DNA from: Sulfolobales archaeon
Lineage (GTDB): Archaea; Thermoproteota; Thermoprotei_A; Sulfolobales; NBVN01
DNA: 32,709 nt
Direction: 5' to 3'
Assembly (NCBI GenBank): GCA_025058345.1
Contig: JANXEN010000009.1
Coordinates: 1-32,709 of the forward strand
Part shown: one piece after another, positions 1 through 7,901 of the stretch
Position numbering within the stretch: the stretch's first letter is position 1
Layout: every line of letters starts with the position of its first letter
Notes under the pieces: model-generated
The model's input: only the letters and a program-made list of their open reading frames with translations
Database searches by the model: none
Told to the model about the DNA's origin: nothing
Made by a program: the position numbers and the translations under genes

Positions 1-705
1 GATGTCGGTAATTGGGTACTGGTTGCGTCTAAGGCTGGGTATGTAAGTGCTGAGAAGTCTGTAAGAGCAGCTTTAGGAGTAAATGATGTTGGGACTATAG
101 CGATCACTTCATTAGAGTCTTTAGTTGCTAAGCTGCAGTCGACGGTTGCTTCATTAAGTGCTGAGGTAAGTGCGTTAAGCGATAAGGTTAAAGCGTTAGA
201 GGCTCAGGTAGCTACAATAGCTGTAGTATCTCAGAAGATAGATAACGTATCAGCTAAGATAGATGCTTTAAGTAAGTCGGTCTCAGACCTCTCTAAGCAG
301 GTCTCAGACCTAAGCACTAGATTAACTGCTATTGAGACCTCATTAAGGACTTTAAGTACGTCGGTAAGTGCTTTAGAGGCAAGCGTTAAATCACTTGAGG
401 CAAGCGTTAAGGACAGCCTAACTAAGGTGAATACAGCTGTAGACTCACTGAAGCTAGATATTACTGGCTTAAGGACAGACATAGCAGCTCTATCAAGCGC
501 TCAGAAAGACCTAAGCAGTAAGGTAGATGCTGTGAGCAGTAAGGTAGACTCCGTTGGTGCCGCTTTAAGCGGTAGGATAAGCGGTGTTGAAGGCTCAGTA
601 GGTGGGTTAAGCGCAGCGGTCTATGCTGCGGTAATCCTCTCATTACTGGCCTTCATAATGTCACTACTAGTCTACACAACTGTGAAGAAGGCAATAGCTA
701 AGTAA
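1..705 (+). CDS. C-terminal part of a coiled-coil, membrane-anchored surface (S-layer stalk-like) protein
   Basis: The reading frame is open from base 1, so the 5' end is missing; 234 codons are visible. About 40 residues of a possible beta domain are followed by about 150 residues of Ala/Ser/Leu/Val/Lys-rich heptad-like sequence with recurring SALSxxV, ALEAxV and SVSDLSK units, predicted to form a long parallel coiled coil. A single hydrophobic segment (AVYAAVILSLLAFIMSLLVY) and a short basic tail (VKKAIAK) end the protein, giving a type I membrane anchor with a long stalk outside the cell. This layout is that of archaeal S-layer stalk subunits such as SlaB or tetrabrachion. The family name is inference from architecture, since low-complexity coiled coil gives little homology. 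A T-rich stretch follows the stop. Confidence 0.75.
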   Translation, partial: DVGNWVLVASKAGYVSAEKSVRAALGVNDVGTIAITSLESLVAKLQSTVASLSAEVSALSDKVKALEAQVATIAVVSQKIDNVSAKIDALSKSVSDLSKQVSDLSTRLTAIETSLRTLSTSVSALEASVKSLEASVKDSLTKVNTAVDSLKLDITGLRTDIAALSSAQKDLSSKVDAVSSKVDSVGAALSGRISGVEGSVGGLSAAVYAAVILSLLAFIMSLLVYTTVKKAIAK

Positions 706-714
706 ATCAAAAAC

Positions 715-740
715 AATTTTTAAATAAAACCCTTTTTTCC
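715..740 (+). terminator. T-rich terminator after the surface protein gene
   Basis: Two T runs (about 717-721 and 733-738) lie just after the stop at 705, as expected for an archaeal oligo-T terminator. No stem is needed or evident. Confidence 0.4.
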
Positions 741-838
741 CTCTAAAATTATAAGAATTTACGCCTTAATCCCATATTCCTCTTAACTTCTCTAAATAAT
801 GTTGGCATAATTTACTTAAAGTTCCCTCCCACCTATTG

Positions 839-879
839 CTTAAAATTTTAAACTAATCTCTAAATAATTAATTGGTGGT
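839..879 (+). promoter_or_regulatory. Promoter and ribosome-binding site of the nucleotidyltransferase gene
   Basis: An A/T box (TTAAAATTTTAAAC, 839-852) is a good TATA candidate and would place the transcript start near 872. GGTGGT at 874-879 matches the archaeal anti-Shine-Dalgarno and precedes the TTG at 883, supporting that start. Confidence 0.45.
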
Positions 880-882
880 CTT

Positions 883-1575
883 TTGAAGGCAGCGATAATT
901 GCCGGTGGTTTTGGGAAGCGTTTAAGGCCTTTAACTAATGATAGGCCTAAACCGCTTGTGGAGGTTGGTGGTAAGGCGGTAATTGAGTGGCAGATTGGGT
1001 GGTTACGTAAGTATGGAGTTAGTACCTTCGTATTATTGACTGGTTACTTAAGGGAGGTCTTAATTGATTACTTAGGTTCGGGCAGTAAGTTCGGTATTAA
1101 GGTCACCTACGTGGTTGAGGATGAACCCCTAGGTACTGGAGGTGCGCTGAAGAACGCTGAGAACGTCTTAAACGACTCTGTATTCATTGCGGTGAATGGT
1201 GACGTAATAACTAACTTAGATGTTAGTGAATTAGTTAGGGAGTTAGTGAGTAGTGATGCCTTAGCGACTATCGCATTAGTACCTCTTAAGTCGCCCTACG
1301 GGATAGTGAGGTTAGGTAGGGGTGGTTGTGTAGAATCTTTTGTTGAGAAGCCTGTGCTTAAGGAGTACTTAATAAATGCGGGAGTGTATGCATTGAAGCC
1401 GGAGGCCTTCAAACACATACCTGAGAGAGGTGATTTAGAGAGGGTGACATTCCCTAAACTCGCTTCTGAAGGCCTGCTTAAGGGGGTAGTTTTCGAGGGG
1501 TGTTACTGGAAGTCAATCGACACTATTAAAGATGTTGAGGAAGCCTCTAAGGACTTAGAGCAAGTCAAGTTTTAA
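883..1575 (+). CDS. Sugar-1-phosphate nucleotidyltransferase (mannose/glucose-1-P type)
   Basis: This enzyme makes an NDP-sugar from a sugar-1-phosphate and an NTP in the cytoplasm. The N-terminal signature AGGFGKRLRPLT (7-18) with RPKPL (21-25) is the nucleotide-binding loop; NGD (105-107) supplies the metal-binding Asp, EKP is at 155-157 and NAG at 165-167. At 230 aa it has only the catalytic Rossmann-like domain and lacks the left-handed beta-helix of bifunctional GlmU/ManC-type proteins. The start is TTG, supported by GGTGGT at 874-879. The sugar (mannose, glucose or heptose) cannot be read from sequence. The glycosyltransferase at 5.6 kb and the surface protein upstream suggest supply of sugars for surface glycosylation, which is inference. 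Confidence 0.85.
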   Translation: MKAAIIAGGFGKRLRPLTNDRPKPLVEVGGKAVIEWQIGWLRKYGVSTFVLLTGYLREVLIDYLGSGSKFGIKVTYVVEDEPLGTGGALKNAENVLNDSVFIAVNGDVITNLDVSELVRELVSSDALATIALVPLKSPYGIVRLGRGGCVESFVEKPVLKEYLINAGVYALKPEAFKHIPERGDLERVTFPKLASEGLLKGVVFEGCYWKSIDTIKDVEEASKDLEQVKF

Positions 1576-1620
1576 GCCATATCGGAAACGCACTTAATTT
1601 CCGTAAACAGTTAGTATTAG

Positions 1621-1669
1621 TTGATGAGAGTCATGCCCCCTGAGAAGTGATGACCATCAGGGTATCTGA
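1621..1669 (+). ncRNA. C/D box sRNA (2'-O-methylation guide) with two guides
   Basis: All four boxes are present in canonical order and spacing: C box TTGATGA (1621-1627), 12-nt guide (1628-1639), D' CTGA (1640-1643), 3-nt spacer, C' GTGATGA (1647-1653), 12-nt guide (1654-1665), D CTGA (1666-1669). Two 12-nt guides with a short D'-C' spacer are the archaeal standard, assembled with L7Ae, Nop5 and fibrillarin. The D guide CCATCAGGGTAT pairs imperfectly (6 consecutive pairs nearest box D, then mismatches) with the conserved AUACCC of the 16S 790 region; this target is only a suggestion. It lies in the 171-nt gap between two plus-strand genes. An A/T-rich stretch around 1591-1598 could be its TATA box. 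Confidence 0.85.
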
Positions 1670-1707
1670 CCTACGAATCAGCTCAACAAGGTGTTATGGC
1701 TATTTTA

Positions 1708-1739
1708 CGTTTTTAAACCACATCTAAATATTTTTAAGG
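1708..1739 (+). promoter_or_regulatory. Promoter candidate for the DUF2148 gene
   Basis: T/A-rich elements TTTTTAAAC (about 1710-1718) and CTAAATATTTTTAAG (about 1724-1738) precede the ATG at 1747. The first, about 30 nt upstream, would give a near-leaderless transcript. Confidence 0.35.
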
Positions 1740-1746
1740 GTCTGAA

Positions 1747-2256
1747 ATGCTGGATGAGTCTCAGGCATTACTTGATGGAGTGTTAAACACAGCTAAGTTG
1801 ATGGCGATCTCAGCTAAGACAGCCCCTAAGGCGAGAGGCGTCGACAACATCTTAGTTAAGGTTTTAGATAGGTCTGAGGAGTTAGAATCGCTGGCTAAGA
1901 AGATGGAGGAACTTGCTCAGGAATTCGGTGAGTTCTTCGCTAGGGACGCTCAGAACGTGAGGAGGAGCTCTGCAGTAGTTCTAATCGGCTGTAAGATGTT
2001 GAGTATGGGTTTGAAGAAACCTAGGAGTTGGTTACTTGATGCTGACACCGTCTGCAACTTAGTTAATTTAGGCATCGCTTTAGGGTCTTCCGTAAAGGTA
2101 GCATCAAACATGAACGTAGATAATAGGATCATGTTTACCGTAGGTATAGCTGCTCAGGAATTAGGGCTTATCGAATGTGACTACGCGTTCGGAATTCCTT
2201 TAAGCACAACCGCTAAGAACGTATACTTCGATAGGGTATGGCCTCCTAAGAAGTAA
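1747..2256 (+). CDS. DUF2148 (COG4739)-family protein lacking most of the ferredoxin cysteines
   Basis: This is a 169-aa soluble protein. The N-terminal ISAKTAPKARGVDN (21-34) and C-terminal DNRIMFTVGIAAQELGL and GIPLSTTAKNVYFDR are hallmarks of the DUF2148 family, described as uncharacterised proteins with a ferredoxin-like Cys region. In members I know, the middle carries a CGxCG-type cluster; here that stretch (80-105) reads without it and only Cys82, Cys103 and Cys144 remain, so a classical [4Fe-4S] site looks lost. The function is unknown. The ATG at 1747 follows a weak purine stretch. The 3' end overlaps the convergent SpoIIM-like gene by 11 bp. Confidence 0.75.
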   Translation: MLDESQALLDGVLNTAKLMAISAKTAPKARGVDNILVKVLDRSEELESLAKKMEELAQEFGEFFARDAQNVRRSSAVVLIGCKMLSMGLKKPRSWLLDADTVCNLVNLGIALGSSVKVASNMNVDNRIMFTVGIAAQELGLIECDYAFGIPLSTTAKNVYFDRVWPPKK

Positions 2257-2806
2257 TGCCTAAAACCTTAGGCACTAGAGGCGTTACGAAGACCTCAACA
2301 ACTGAAGCAGCAGCTAAAGCTACAGTTATAGGGATTAAGTACTTAACGTACCTTAGGAAGAGGGGCTTAACAGCTATATTCCTCTTAAATAGGTACTTAT
2401 TAATTAGCGCTAACGATGTTGATGTACCTAAAGAGGCTGACATCAATATAGCTGGAAGTTCTATAACCCCGTGAGGTAGGATGAGAAGTAAGTTATATGT
2501 AAGGGGATAAGGTGAGTAGGAGAGGAACGCACCCAGTATGTATCCGTTAATGTAGAGAACTAGAATAGGGACTAGCAGTGTAGGACCTAGGAAGAACGCG
2601 ATTAAGGCAACCCTTAAATTATTTATGAATACCAGAAGTACGGTCAGTATAGGATTAACGCTTAAACTCTCTAGAATCGGTGTTAACTCCTTAGACAACT
2701 CATTAATTACGTTGTATGTGAATTCAGGGCTGAAAGTCAAGCTACTAATGATGCCTAGAGCGAACGAAGAAATCATCAGCGCTGCTGAAACCTTTAGATA
2801 CGCCAC
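2246..2806 (-). CDS. SpoIIM / DUF95-family integral membrane protein
   Basis: This is a 186-aa membrane protein. Hydrophobic segments lie at about 5-25, 55-80, 80-100, 105-125 and 155-178. The conserved HGVIELPAI motif after the third segment is the signature of the stage II sporulation protein M family, widespread in non-sporulating archaea where its role is unknown; a membrane-remodelling or transport role has been suggested. The start is GTG with GGAG about 11 nt upstream; an overlapping ATG is out of frame. A TATA-like TTTTTAAAT about 25-30 nt upstream on this strand fits a short leader. The gene is divergent from the helicase and convergent with the DUF2148 gene. Confidence 0.75.
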   Translation of the reverse strand: MAYLKVSAALMISSFALGIISSLTFSPEFTYNVINELSKELTPILESLSVNPILTVLLVFINNLRVALIAFFLGPTLLVPILVLYINGYILGAFLSYSPYPLTYNLLLILPHGVIELPAILMSASLGTSTSLALINKYLFKRNIAVKPLFLRYVKYLIPITVALAAASVVEVFVTPLVPKVLGITS

Positions 2807-2878
2807 ATTTGATTATTCTCCTTCGATATTTAAAAACTTTAAGCAGTCGTCAAAACCTAAACTAACTAATAGCTAGAT

Positions 2879-2890
2879 ACTTTTTAATTC
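2879..2890 (+). promoter_or_regulatory. Promoter candidate for the Lhr helicase gene
   Basis: ACTTTTTAATTC lies 26-37 nt upstream of the ATG at 2916, the right place for an archaeal TATA box driving a transcript with a leader of a few nt. Confidence 0.4.
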
Positions 2891-2915
2891 TACCTACGTA
2901 CAGTAAGTAGTCGGT

Positions 2916-5552
2916 ATGGTTGAGATAGCTGTCGACGTCCCTGAAGAAGGTGAGGTAGCTAAGCTATTACGTCCCTACACCTACTCATGGTTCCGAAATA
3001 AGTACGGGTCCTTCACCCCAGCACAACTTATGTCAATACCTTACGTTAAGTCCGGAAGGAACGTACTGATATCAAGCCCTACCGGAAGCGGTAAGACCTT
3101 AGCTGCCTTCCTAGCGATTATTGACGACTTATTTAGATTAGGTGAGTTAGGTGAGTTGCAGGACTCGATATACGCCCTATACGTATCGCCGCTCAGGGCG
3201 TTAAACAACGATATGAGGAGGAACTTAAGCGACCCCCTCGAAGGCATTATCGAAGAAGCTAAGGCATTCGGTAAGGATCTTCCTGAGGTTAGATTAGCTG
3301 TTAGGACTAGCGATACACTACCTAACGAGAAGCAGAGGATGCTTAGGAAACCTCCACACATACTCATAACTACTCCAGAATCACTAGCTATAGCTCTCTC
3401 AGCACCTAAGTTTAAGGCCTTAATGAGTGGCGTTAGGTGGGTAGTCGTTGATGAAGTCCATGAATTAGCAAGTAGTAAGAGGGGAGCTCATCTAAGCCTA
3501 ACCCTCGAAAGACTTCATGAGTTAGTAGGTCATAGCTTCCAGAGAATAGGGTTAAGTGCAACTATATCGCCACTTGAGGAGGTTGCTAAGTTCTTAGTCG
3601 GCTACGATGATGAGGGGAGGAGTAGGGACTGCGTAGTTATCGACGCTAGATTCGTTAAACCTATGAGGATTGAGGTAGTTTGCCCTAAGGTAGATATAGT
3701 TAAGGCTAGTGCTGAGGAGCTAAACACAGCTATATATGAGGTCTTAGCAGACGTTGTTGAGAGACATAGGTCTACGTTAATATTCACTAACACTAGGAGC
3801 GCTACAGAGAGGGTTGTCTTTAAGCTGAAGAAACTCTTCGAGAAGAACGGCATAGTAGATGTTGATGAGGTTGAAGCCCACCACAGCTCATTAAGTAGGG
3901 AGGTTAGGTTAGGTGTTGAGGAGAAGTTAAAGAAGGGTGAGTTAAAATGCGTCGTAAGCTCAACATCACTTGAGTTAGGCATAGATATAGGTTACATAGA
4001 TGCTGTAGTGCTGCTCAGCTCACCGAAGAGCGTTACAAGACTTATACAGAGGGTGGGGAGATCAGGCCATAACGTTAAGGATGAATGTAAGGGCTATTTA
4101 ATAGCTGTTGATAGGGATGACTTAATTGAGGTTACCGTGCTTGCTAAGTTAGCCATTGAGAGGAGATTAGATAACGTGAGGATCCCTAAGAAGCCTTTAG
4201 ATGTGTTAGCACAGCATATAGTCGGTATGTCCTTAGAGAGGAAGTGGGGTGTTGATGAGGCTTTTAAAGTTGTTAGGAGGTCCTACAACTACCTAAACTT
4301 AACTAAGGAGGAATTCGTTAACGTCCTACGTTACTTAGCTGGAAGGTATGAGGAGGAGTTAGGGGGTCTCAACATATATGCTAAGATTTGGTTCGATGAG
4401 TTCGAGAACGTCTTCGGTAGGAAGAGGGGCTCTAGGATGATTTACCACTTAAACGTAGGTGCTATACCTGATGAGGCTAAGGTTAGGGTCTTCATGGATA
4501 GCGGTAAGTACGTGGGTGATTTAGAGGAGGGATTCGTAGAGTACTTAGAGCCGGGGGATGTCTTCGTTTTAGGCGGTAAGACCTACGAGTTCTTAAGAAG
4601 TGAGGGTATGAGGGTAAGTGTTAGGAGGGTTGAGAACGCGAGGCCGACAGTACCAAGTTGGTTCTCAGAAATGTTACCCCTATCCTTCGACTCAGCCCTT
4701 AAGGTAGCTGAGTTTAGAGGCATTACCTACGACTTAATAACTAGGTATGGGGTTGAGGGAGCTGTTAAAGAGTTAAGTACCGCTTACGGGATTCCAGAAA
4801 ACTTAGGCAGACATATAGTTAACTACATCTACGAGCAGTCGATGTACTTAGCGGTAGTACCTAACGATAAGTTATATGTGATAGAGGTTTGGAACGACTT
4901 AGAGGGGAGGGCAACTAATGTGATCTTCCACTACTTGCTTGGGAGGAGGGTCAACGACGCTATCTCTAGGGCTTACGGGGCTGTTCTAAGCGACTTACTT
5001 GGAGTTAACGTTAGGGTCACAGTCACAGATAATGGGTTCATGCTAACTGTCCCAATAAACGTAGGTTTAACTACCTCCTTAGTGTATGAGTTAGTGAGGT
5101 CTGTAAACTCTGAAAACATCGCCAGCATACTTAAGAAGTCTTTAAGGAATAGTGAGTTACTTAAGAGGAGGTTCAGACACTGTGCTGAGCGTGCTTTAGC
5201 GCTTCTACGGCGGTATAAGGGGGTAGATACCAGCATTAACAGACGGCAGGTAAGTTCAGAAACACTCCTTAAGGTTGTAAGTAGGTTAGGGAGTTACCCA
5301 ATTCTTGAGGAAGCATATAGGGAGGTCTTAGAGGATTACATGGATATAGGGAACGCTTTAAATATACTTAAGTTGATTGAAAGCGGGCATATAGGGGTTG
5401 AAGTAGTTGAGGTCCCTGTACCGTCACCGTTCGCACATAACGTAGTTGTCCACGGCTACAGCGATGTTGTGTTGATGGAGGATAGGAGGAAGTTACTTAT
5501 TAAGCTCTACGATGCTGTTATGAGGAAATTAAGTGAGCGTAGAAGTAACTAA
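2916..5552 (+). CDS. lhr: Lhr-type superfamily 2 ATP-dependent helicase
   Basis: This is an 878-aa DNA/RNA helicase of the Lhr (large helicase-related) family, linked in archaea to nucleic-acid repair and recombination. Visible motifs are a Q-motif region (F33, Q37), Walker A SSPTGSGKT (53-61), Ia SPLRAL (91-96), TTPES (152-156), the DEVH Walker B box (179-182), SAT (214-216), LELGIDIG (352-359) and motif VI QRVGRSGH (378-385). Two RecA domains cover roughly 1-400, followed by a winged-helix and Lhr-core region to about 850. The length fits archaeal Lhr-core proteins rather than the roughly 1500-aa bacterial Lhr. It is monocistronic by appearance, with a TATA candidate at 2879. It could be either the aLhr1 or aLhr2 subgroup; I cannot separate these by eye. 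Confidence 0.9.
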   Translation: MVEIAVDVPEEGEVAKLLRPYTYSWFRNKYGSFTPAQLMSIPYVKSGRNVLISSPTGSGKTLAAFLAIIDDLFRLGELGELQDSIYALYVSPLRALNNDMRRNLSDPLEGIIEEAKAFGKDLPEVRLAVRTSDTLPNEKQRMLRKPPHILITTPESLAIALSAPKFKALMSGVRWVVVDEVHELASSKRGAHLSLTLERLHELVGHSFQRIGLSATISPLEEVAKFLVGYDDEGRSRDCVVIDARFVKPMRIEVVCPKVDIVKASAEELNTAIYEVLADVVERHRSTLIFTNTRSATERVVFKLKKLFEKNGIVDVDEVEAHHSSLSREVRLGVEEKLKKGELKCVVSSTSLELGIDIGYIDAVVLLSSPKSVTRLIQRVGRSGHNVKDECKGYLIAVDRDDLIEVTVLAKLAIERRLDNVRIPKKPLDVLAQHIVGMSLERKWGVDEAFKVVRRSYNYLNLTKEEFVNVLRYLAGRYEEELGGLNIYAKIWFDEFENVFGRKRGSRMIYHLNVGAIPDEAKVRVFMDSGKYVGDLEEGFVEYLEPGDVFVLGGKTYEFLRSEGMRVSVRRVENARPTVPSWFSEMLPLSFDSALKVAEFRGITYDLITRYGVEGAVKELSTAYGIPENLGRHIVNYIYEQSMYLAVVPNDKLYVIEVWNDLEGRATNVIFHYLLGRRVNDAISRAYGAVLSDLLGVNVRVTVTDNGFMLTVPINVGLTTSLVYELVRSVNSENIASILKKSLRNSELLKRRFRHCAERALALLRRYKGVDTSINRRQVSSETLLKVVSRLGSYPILEEAYREVLEDYMDIGNALNILKLIESGHIGVEVVEVPVPSPFAHNVVVHGYSDVVLMEDRRKLLIKLYDAVMRKLSERRSN

Positions 5553-5598
5553 CTATCAACTAATTAAGCCTCCCTAAACCACTATATCGGATAAGTAG

Positions 5599-6660
5599 AT
5601 GTTGAGCATCATAGTGCCTACCTACAATGAGGGTGAAAATATTGAGGAGTTAATTCGTAGGATAGGTAAGTCTTTAAACGGAGTTGAGTATGAGGTCTTA
5701 GTTGTTGACGACAATTCCCCCGACGGAACTGCTGACATTGCTGAGAAACTATCTAAGGAATTCCCCATTAAGGTGATCCGTAGGGCTGGTAAGTTAGGTT
5801 TAGCATCTGCGGTCCTGGAGGGGTTTAATAAGTCGGTAGGTGATTACGTAGTAGTTATGGATGCTGACCTGCAGCACCCACCTGAGGTAATTCCTCAGAT
5901 GTATGAGGCTGTTCTGGAGGGCTGCGATGTAGTCGTAGCTTCTAGATATGTTTCCGGCGGCTCCATAGTTGGTTGGGGATTAACTAGGCGTATAGTGTCT
6001 AAGACAGCAACGATGCTTGCGAAGTTACTAATCCCTAAGGCACGTAATGTTAAAGATCCGCTTTCAGGTTTCTTCATGTTTAAGAGGGATTCCTTATTAG
6101 GTGTAAGCTTAAACCCTAAGGGGTTTAAGATACTGCTTGAGTTGCTGGTTAAGGGGAGATACGTGAATGTTTGTGAAGTCCCTTACTGCTTCGGTTTAAG
6201 GGTTAGGGGGAAGTCTAAGTTAGGTTTTAAGGAAATACTTAATTATTTACTCCACTTAATTACTCTTTCACCATACATGACCTTAATTAAGTTCCTGCTC
6301 GTGGGGTCATTAGGCACCTTAGTTAACCTATCCGCTCTATACCTACTTAGATATATAATCGGTTTAGAGCACCTTATATCCAGTGCTGTAGCTATCGAAG
6401 CTTCAGTAATTAATAATTACTTACTCCATGAGCTCTGGACCTTCAGAGGGAGGGGAGGTGGGACTAGGCTCCATAGGCTACTTAAATTCCACGTAACTAC
6501 CTCATTAGCTATAACTACGCAGTACGTCACATCTCAACTACTTCATTACGGATTAGGTTTAGAATCCATCATCTCTCAATTCACCGGGATATTGTTAGGG
6601 TTTTTAATCAACTACGTGTTAAGTAATTCTTACGTATGGCCTAAAATGAGGGAAATTTAA
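5599..6660 (+). CDS. Dolichol-phosphate mannosyltransferase-like GT2 fused to a GtrA membrane domain
   Basis: This is a 353-aa two-domain protein. Residues 1-220 are a GT-A glycosyltransferase of family 2: SIIVPTYNEGENI (3-15), VVDDNSPDGT (35-44), the metal-binding DADLQHP (88-94) and a conserved DPLSGFFMF acceptor-loop region. Residues about 225-350 form four hydrophobic segments of the GtrA/DPMS_TM type. Such Dpm1-GtrA proteins transfer mannose or glucose from NDP-sugar to dolichyl phosphate at the cytoplasmic face of the membrane, providing the donor for protein N-glycosylation and lipid or surface glycans. The ATG at 5599 has no strong ribosome site. Donor sugar and lipid are not readable. 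The nucleotidyltransferase at 883 is a plausible donor-supplying partner (inference). Confidence 0.9.
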   Translation: MLSIIVPTYNEGENIEELIRRIGKSLNGVEYEVLVVDDNSPDGTADIAEKLSKEFPIKVIRRAGKLGLASAVLEGFNKSVGDYVVVMDADLQHPPEVIPQMYEAVLEGCDVVVASRYVSGGSIVGWGLTRRIVSKTATMLAKLLIPKARNVKDPLSGFFMFKRDSLLGVSLNPKGFKILLELLVKGRYVNVCEVPYCFGLRVRGKSKLGFKEILNYLLHLITLSPYMTLIKFLLVGSLGTLVNLSALYLLRYIIGLEHLISSAVAIEASVINNYLLHELWTFRGRGGGTRLHRLLKFHVTTSLAITTQYVTSQLLHYGLGLESIISQFTGILLGFLINYVLSNSYVWPKMREI

Positions 6661-6667
6661 ACTAACT

Positions 6668-7864
6668 TCACTGCTTTGAAACTACTTCAGCAGCCCTCCT
6701 ACCGAGACTCCTACCAAGATCCACTAACTTCGTTATATCATCTCCCTTAGGATGCCCTAAAATAGATACCTTACCGTCGACAGTAGCTTTAACTTCATCT
6801 AAGTCTTTCATAACCTTAGACTCAGCTACAGCACTCCACAAACCACTACTTACGATACCTACATACCTACCCTCAAACCTCTTAATCTTCATGAGATTTA
6901 AGACGAGGCTTATGTAGGGGAAAGCACTTCCGTCGTATGTAGGTATCCCTAAAACAATTGCTGGGGAGTCGAATAACTCCCTAACTAAGTAGGTGATGGG
7001 GGTATCGGGAACTTTCATCACAACTGCATCAACATCTACCTCTTCAACACCTTTAGCTACGTGCTTAACAGCTTCTTCTAGGTTTCCATACATGCTTCCG
7101 TAGATTATTAGGACTTTACGCTCTAGCTCTGGTTTAGACCACCTCAAGTAAGTGTTAACTGCATCGCTGACCTTACCTACTAATGGGCCATGGGCTGGAG
7201 CGATTAAATCTATCTCATATCCAGACAGCTTGTTGATGGCCTTAGGTACATGCGATCTAAAAGCAGCAACTATGTTTGCGAAGTACCTCTTACTGAGGCT
7301 TAAGTGTAGGTCCCCGTAATCCTTATCCCAAAGACCGTTTGTGAGCGCACCGTAGGAACCGAAGGCATCGCCTGAGAACAGGATCTTATCGCCGTAGAGG
7401 TAGGTCATGAACGTATCTGGCCAGTGAAGCCATGGTGTTTGGAAGAACTTTAACTTACGATTACCTATGATTAGCTCGTACCCATCACTAACAGTTATGT
7501 GGTTGAAGCTTACCGGGTAGAGACTTCTAATTATTTTAAACCCTACTTCCGTAGTTATTACCTTAACGTTAGGGTATTCCTTAATGAGTTTGGGGAAGCT
7601 GCCTGAGTGGTCAGGCTCACCATGATGTACTACGTAGTAGTCTAAGCCTCTACCACCTAATAACTTCTTAACCTCACCTATAAGAACTTCAGAATATATG
7701 CCCTTAACACCGTCTATGAGGACAGTCCTCTCATCGATTATTAGATACGCGTTATATGCGATGCCTTCAGGGATATCCCAAAGGGATTCGAATAACCTAG
7801 TGCGTAAGTCATTAACAGAAATCATGTAGATGCCTTTCCTAAATTCATAAGTGTTTATGGTCAT
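6668..7864 (-). CDS. fprA: Flavodiiron protein (FprA-type O2/NO reductase)
   Basis: This cytoplasmic enzyme reduces O2 to water (or NO to N2O) at a non-haem diiron site, protecting anaerobes. The N-terminal metallo-beta-lactamase domain has all iron ligands visible: H81-x-E83-x-D85-H86, H147 (LHWPD), D166 (SGDAFG) and H225 (PAHGP). The C-terminal flavodoxin domain begins near 250 with an FMN loop at IIYGSMYGN. The total of 398 aa matches the two-domain class A enzymes without a rubredoxin extension. The ATG at 7864 begins MTINTYEF. The gene is the last of a minus-strand series but separated from the channel gene by 37 bp. The electron donor (rubredoxin, ferredoxin or F420H2) is not shown here. 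Confidence 0.92.
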   Translation of the reverse strand: MTINTYEFRKGIYMISVNDLRTRLFESLWDIPEGIAYNAYLIIDERTVLIDGVKGIYSEVLIGEVKKLLGGRGLDYYVVHHGEPDHSGSFPKLIKEYPNVKVITTEVGFKIIRSLYPVSFNHITVSDGYELIIGNRKLKFFQTPWLHWPDTFMTYLYGDKILFSGDAFGSYGALTNGLWDKDYGDLHLSLSKRYFANIVAAFRSHVPKAINKLSGYEIDLIAPAHGPLVGKVSDAVNTYLRWSKPELERKVLIIYGSMYGNLEEAVKHVAKGVEEVDVDAVVMKVPDTPITYLVRELFDSPAIVLGIPTYDGSAFPYISLVLNLMKIKRFEGRYVGIVSSGLWSAVAESKVMKDLDEVKATVDGKVSILGHPKGDDITKLVDLGRSLGRRAAEVVSKQ

Positions 7865-7901
7865 GACGCACCATATCTATTGAGGATTCAGGGTTTTAAA
7901 A

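Noticed and set aside
140-600. Tandem DNA repeat in the coiled-coil region
   Set aside because: The apparent repeats (GTAAGTGCTTTA, TCAGACCT) follow heptad coding and are irregular; they are not a separate repeat element.
2256-2474. Plus-strand ORF of 72 codons
   Set aside because: It lies wholly opposite the SpoIIM-like gene, has no motif, and its composition is that of an antisense shadow.
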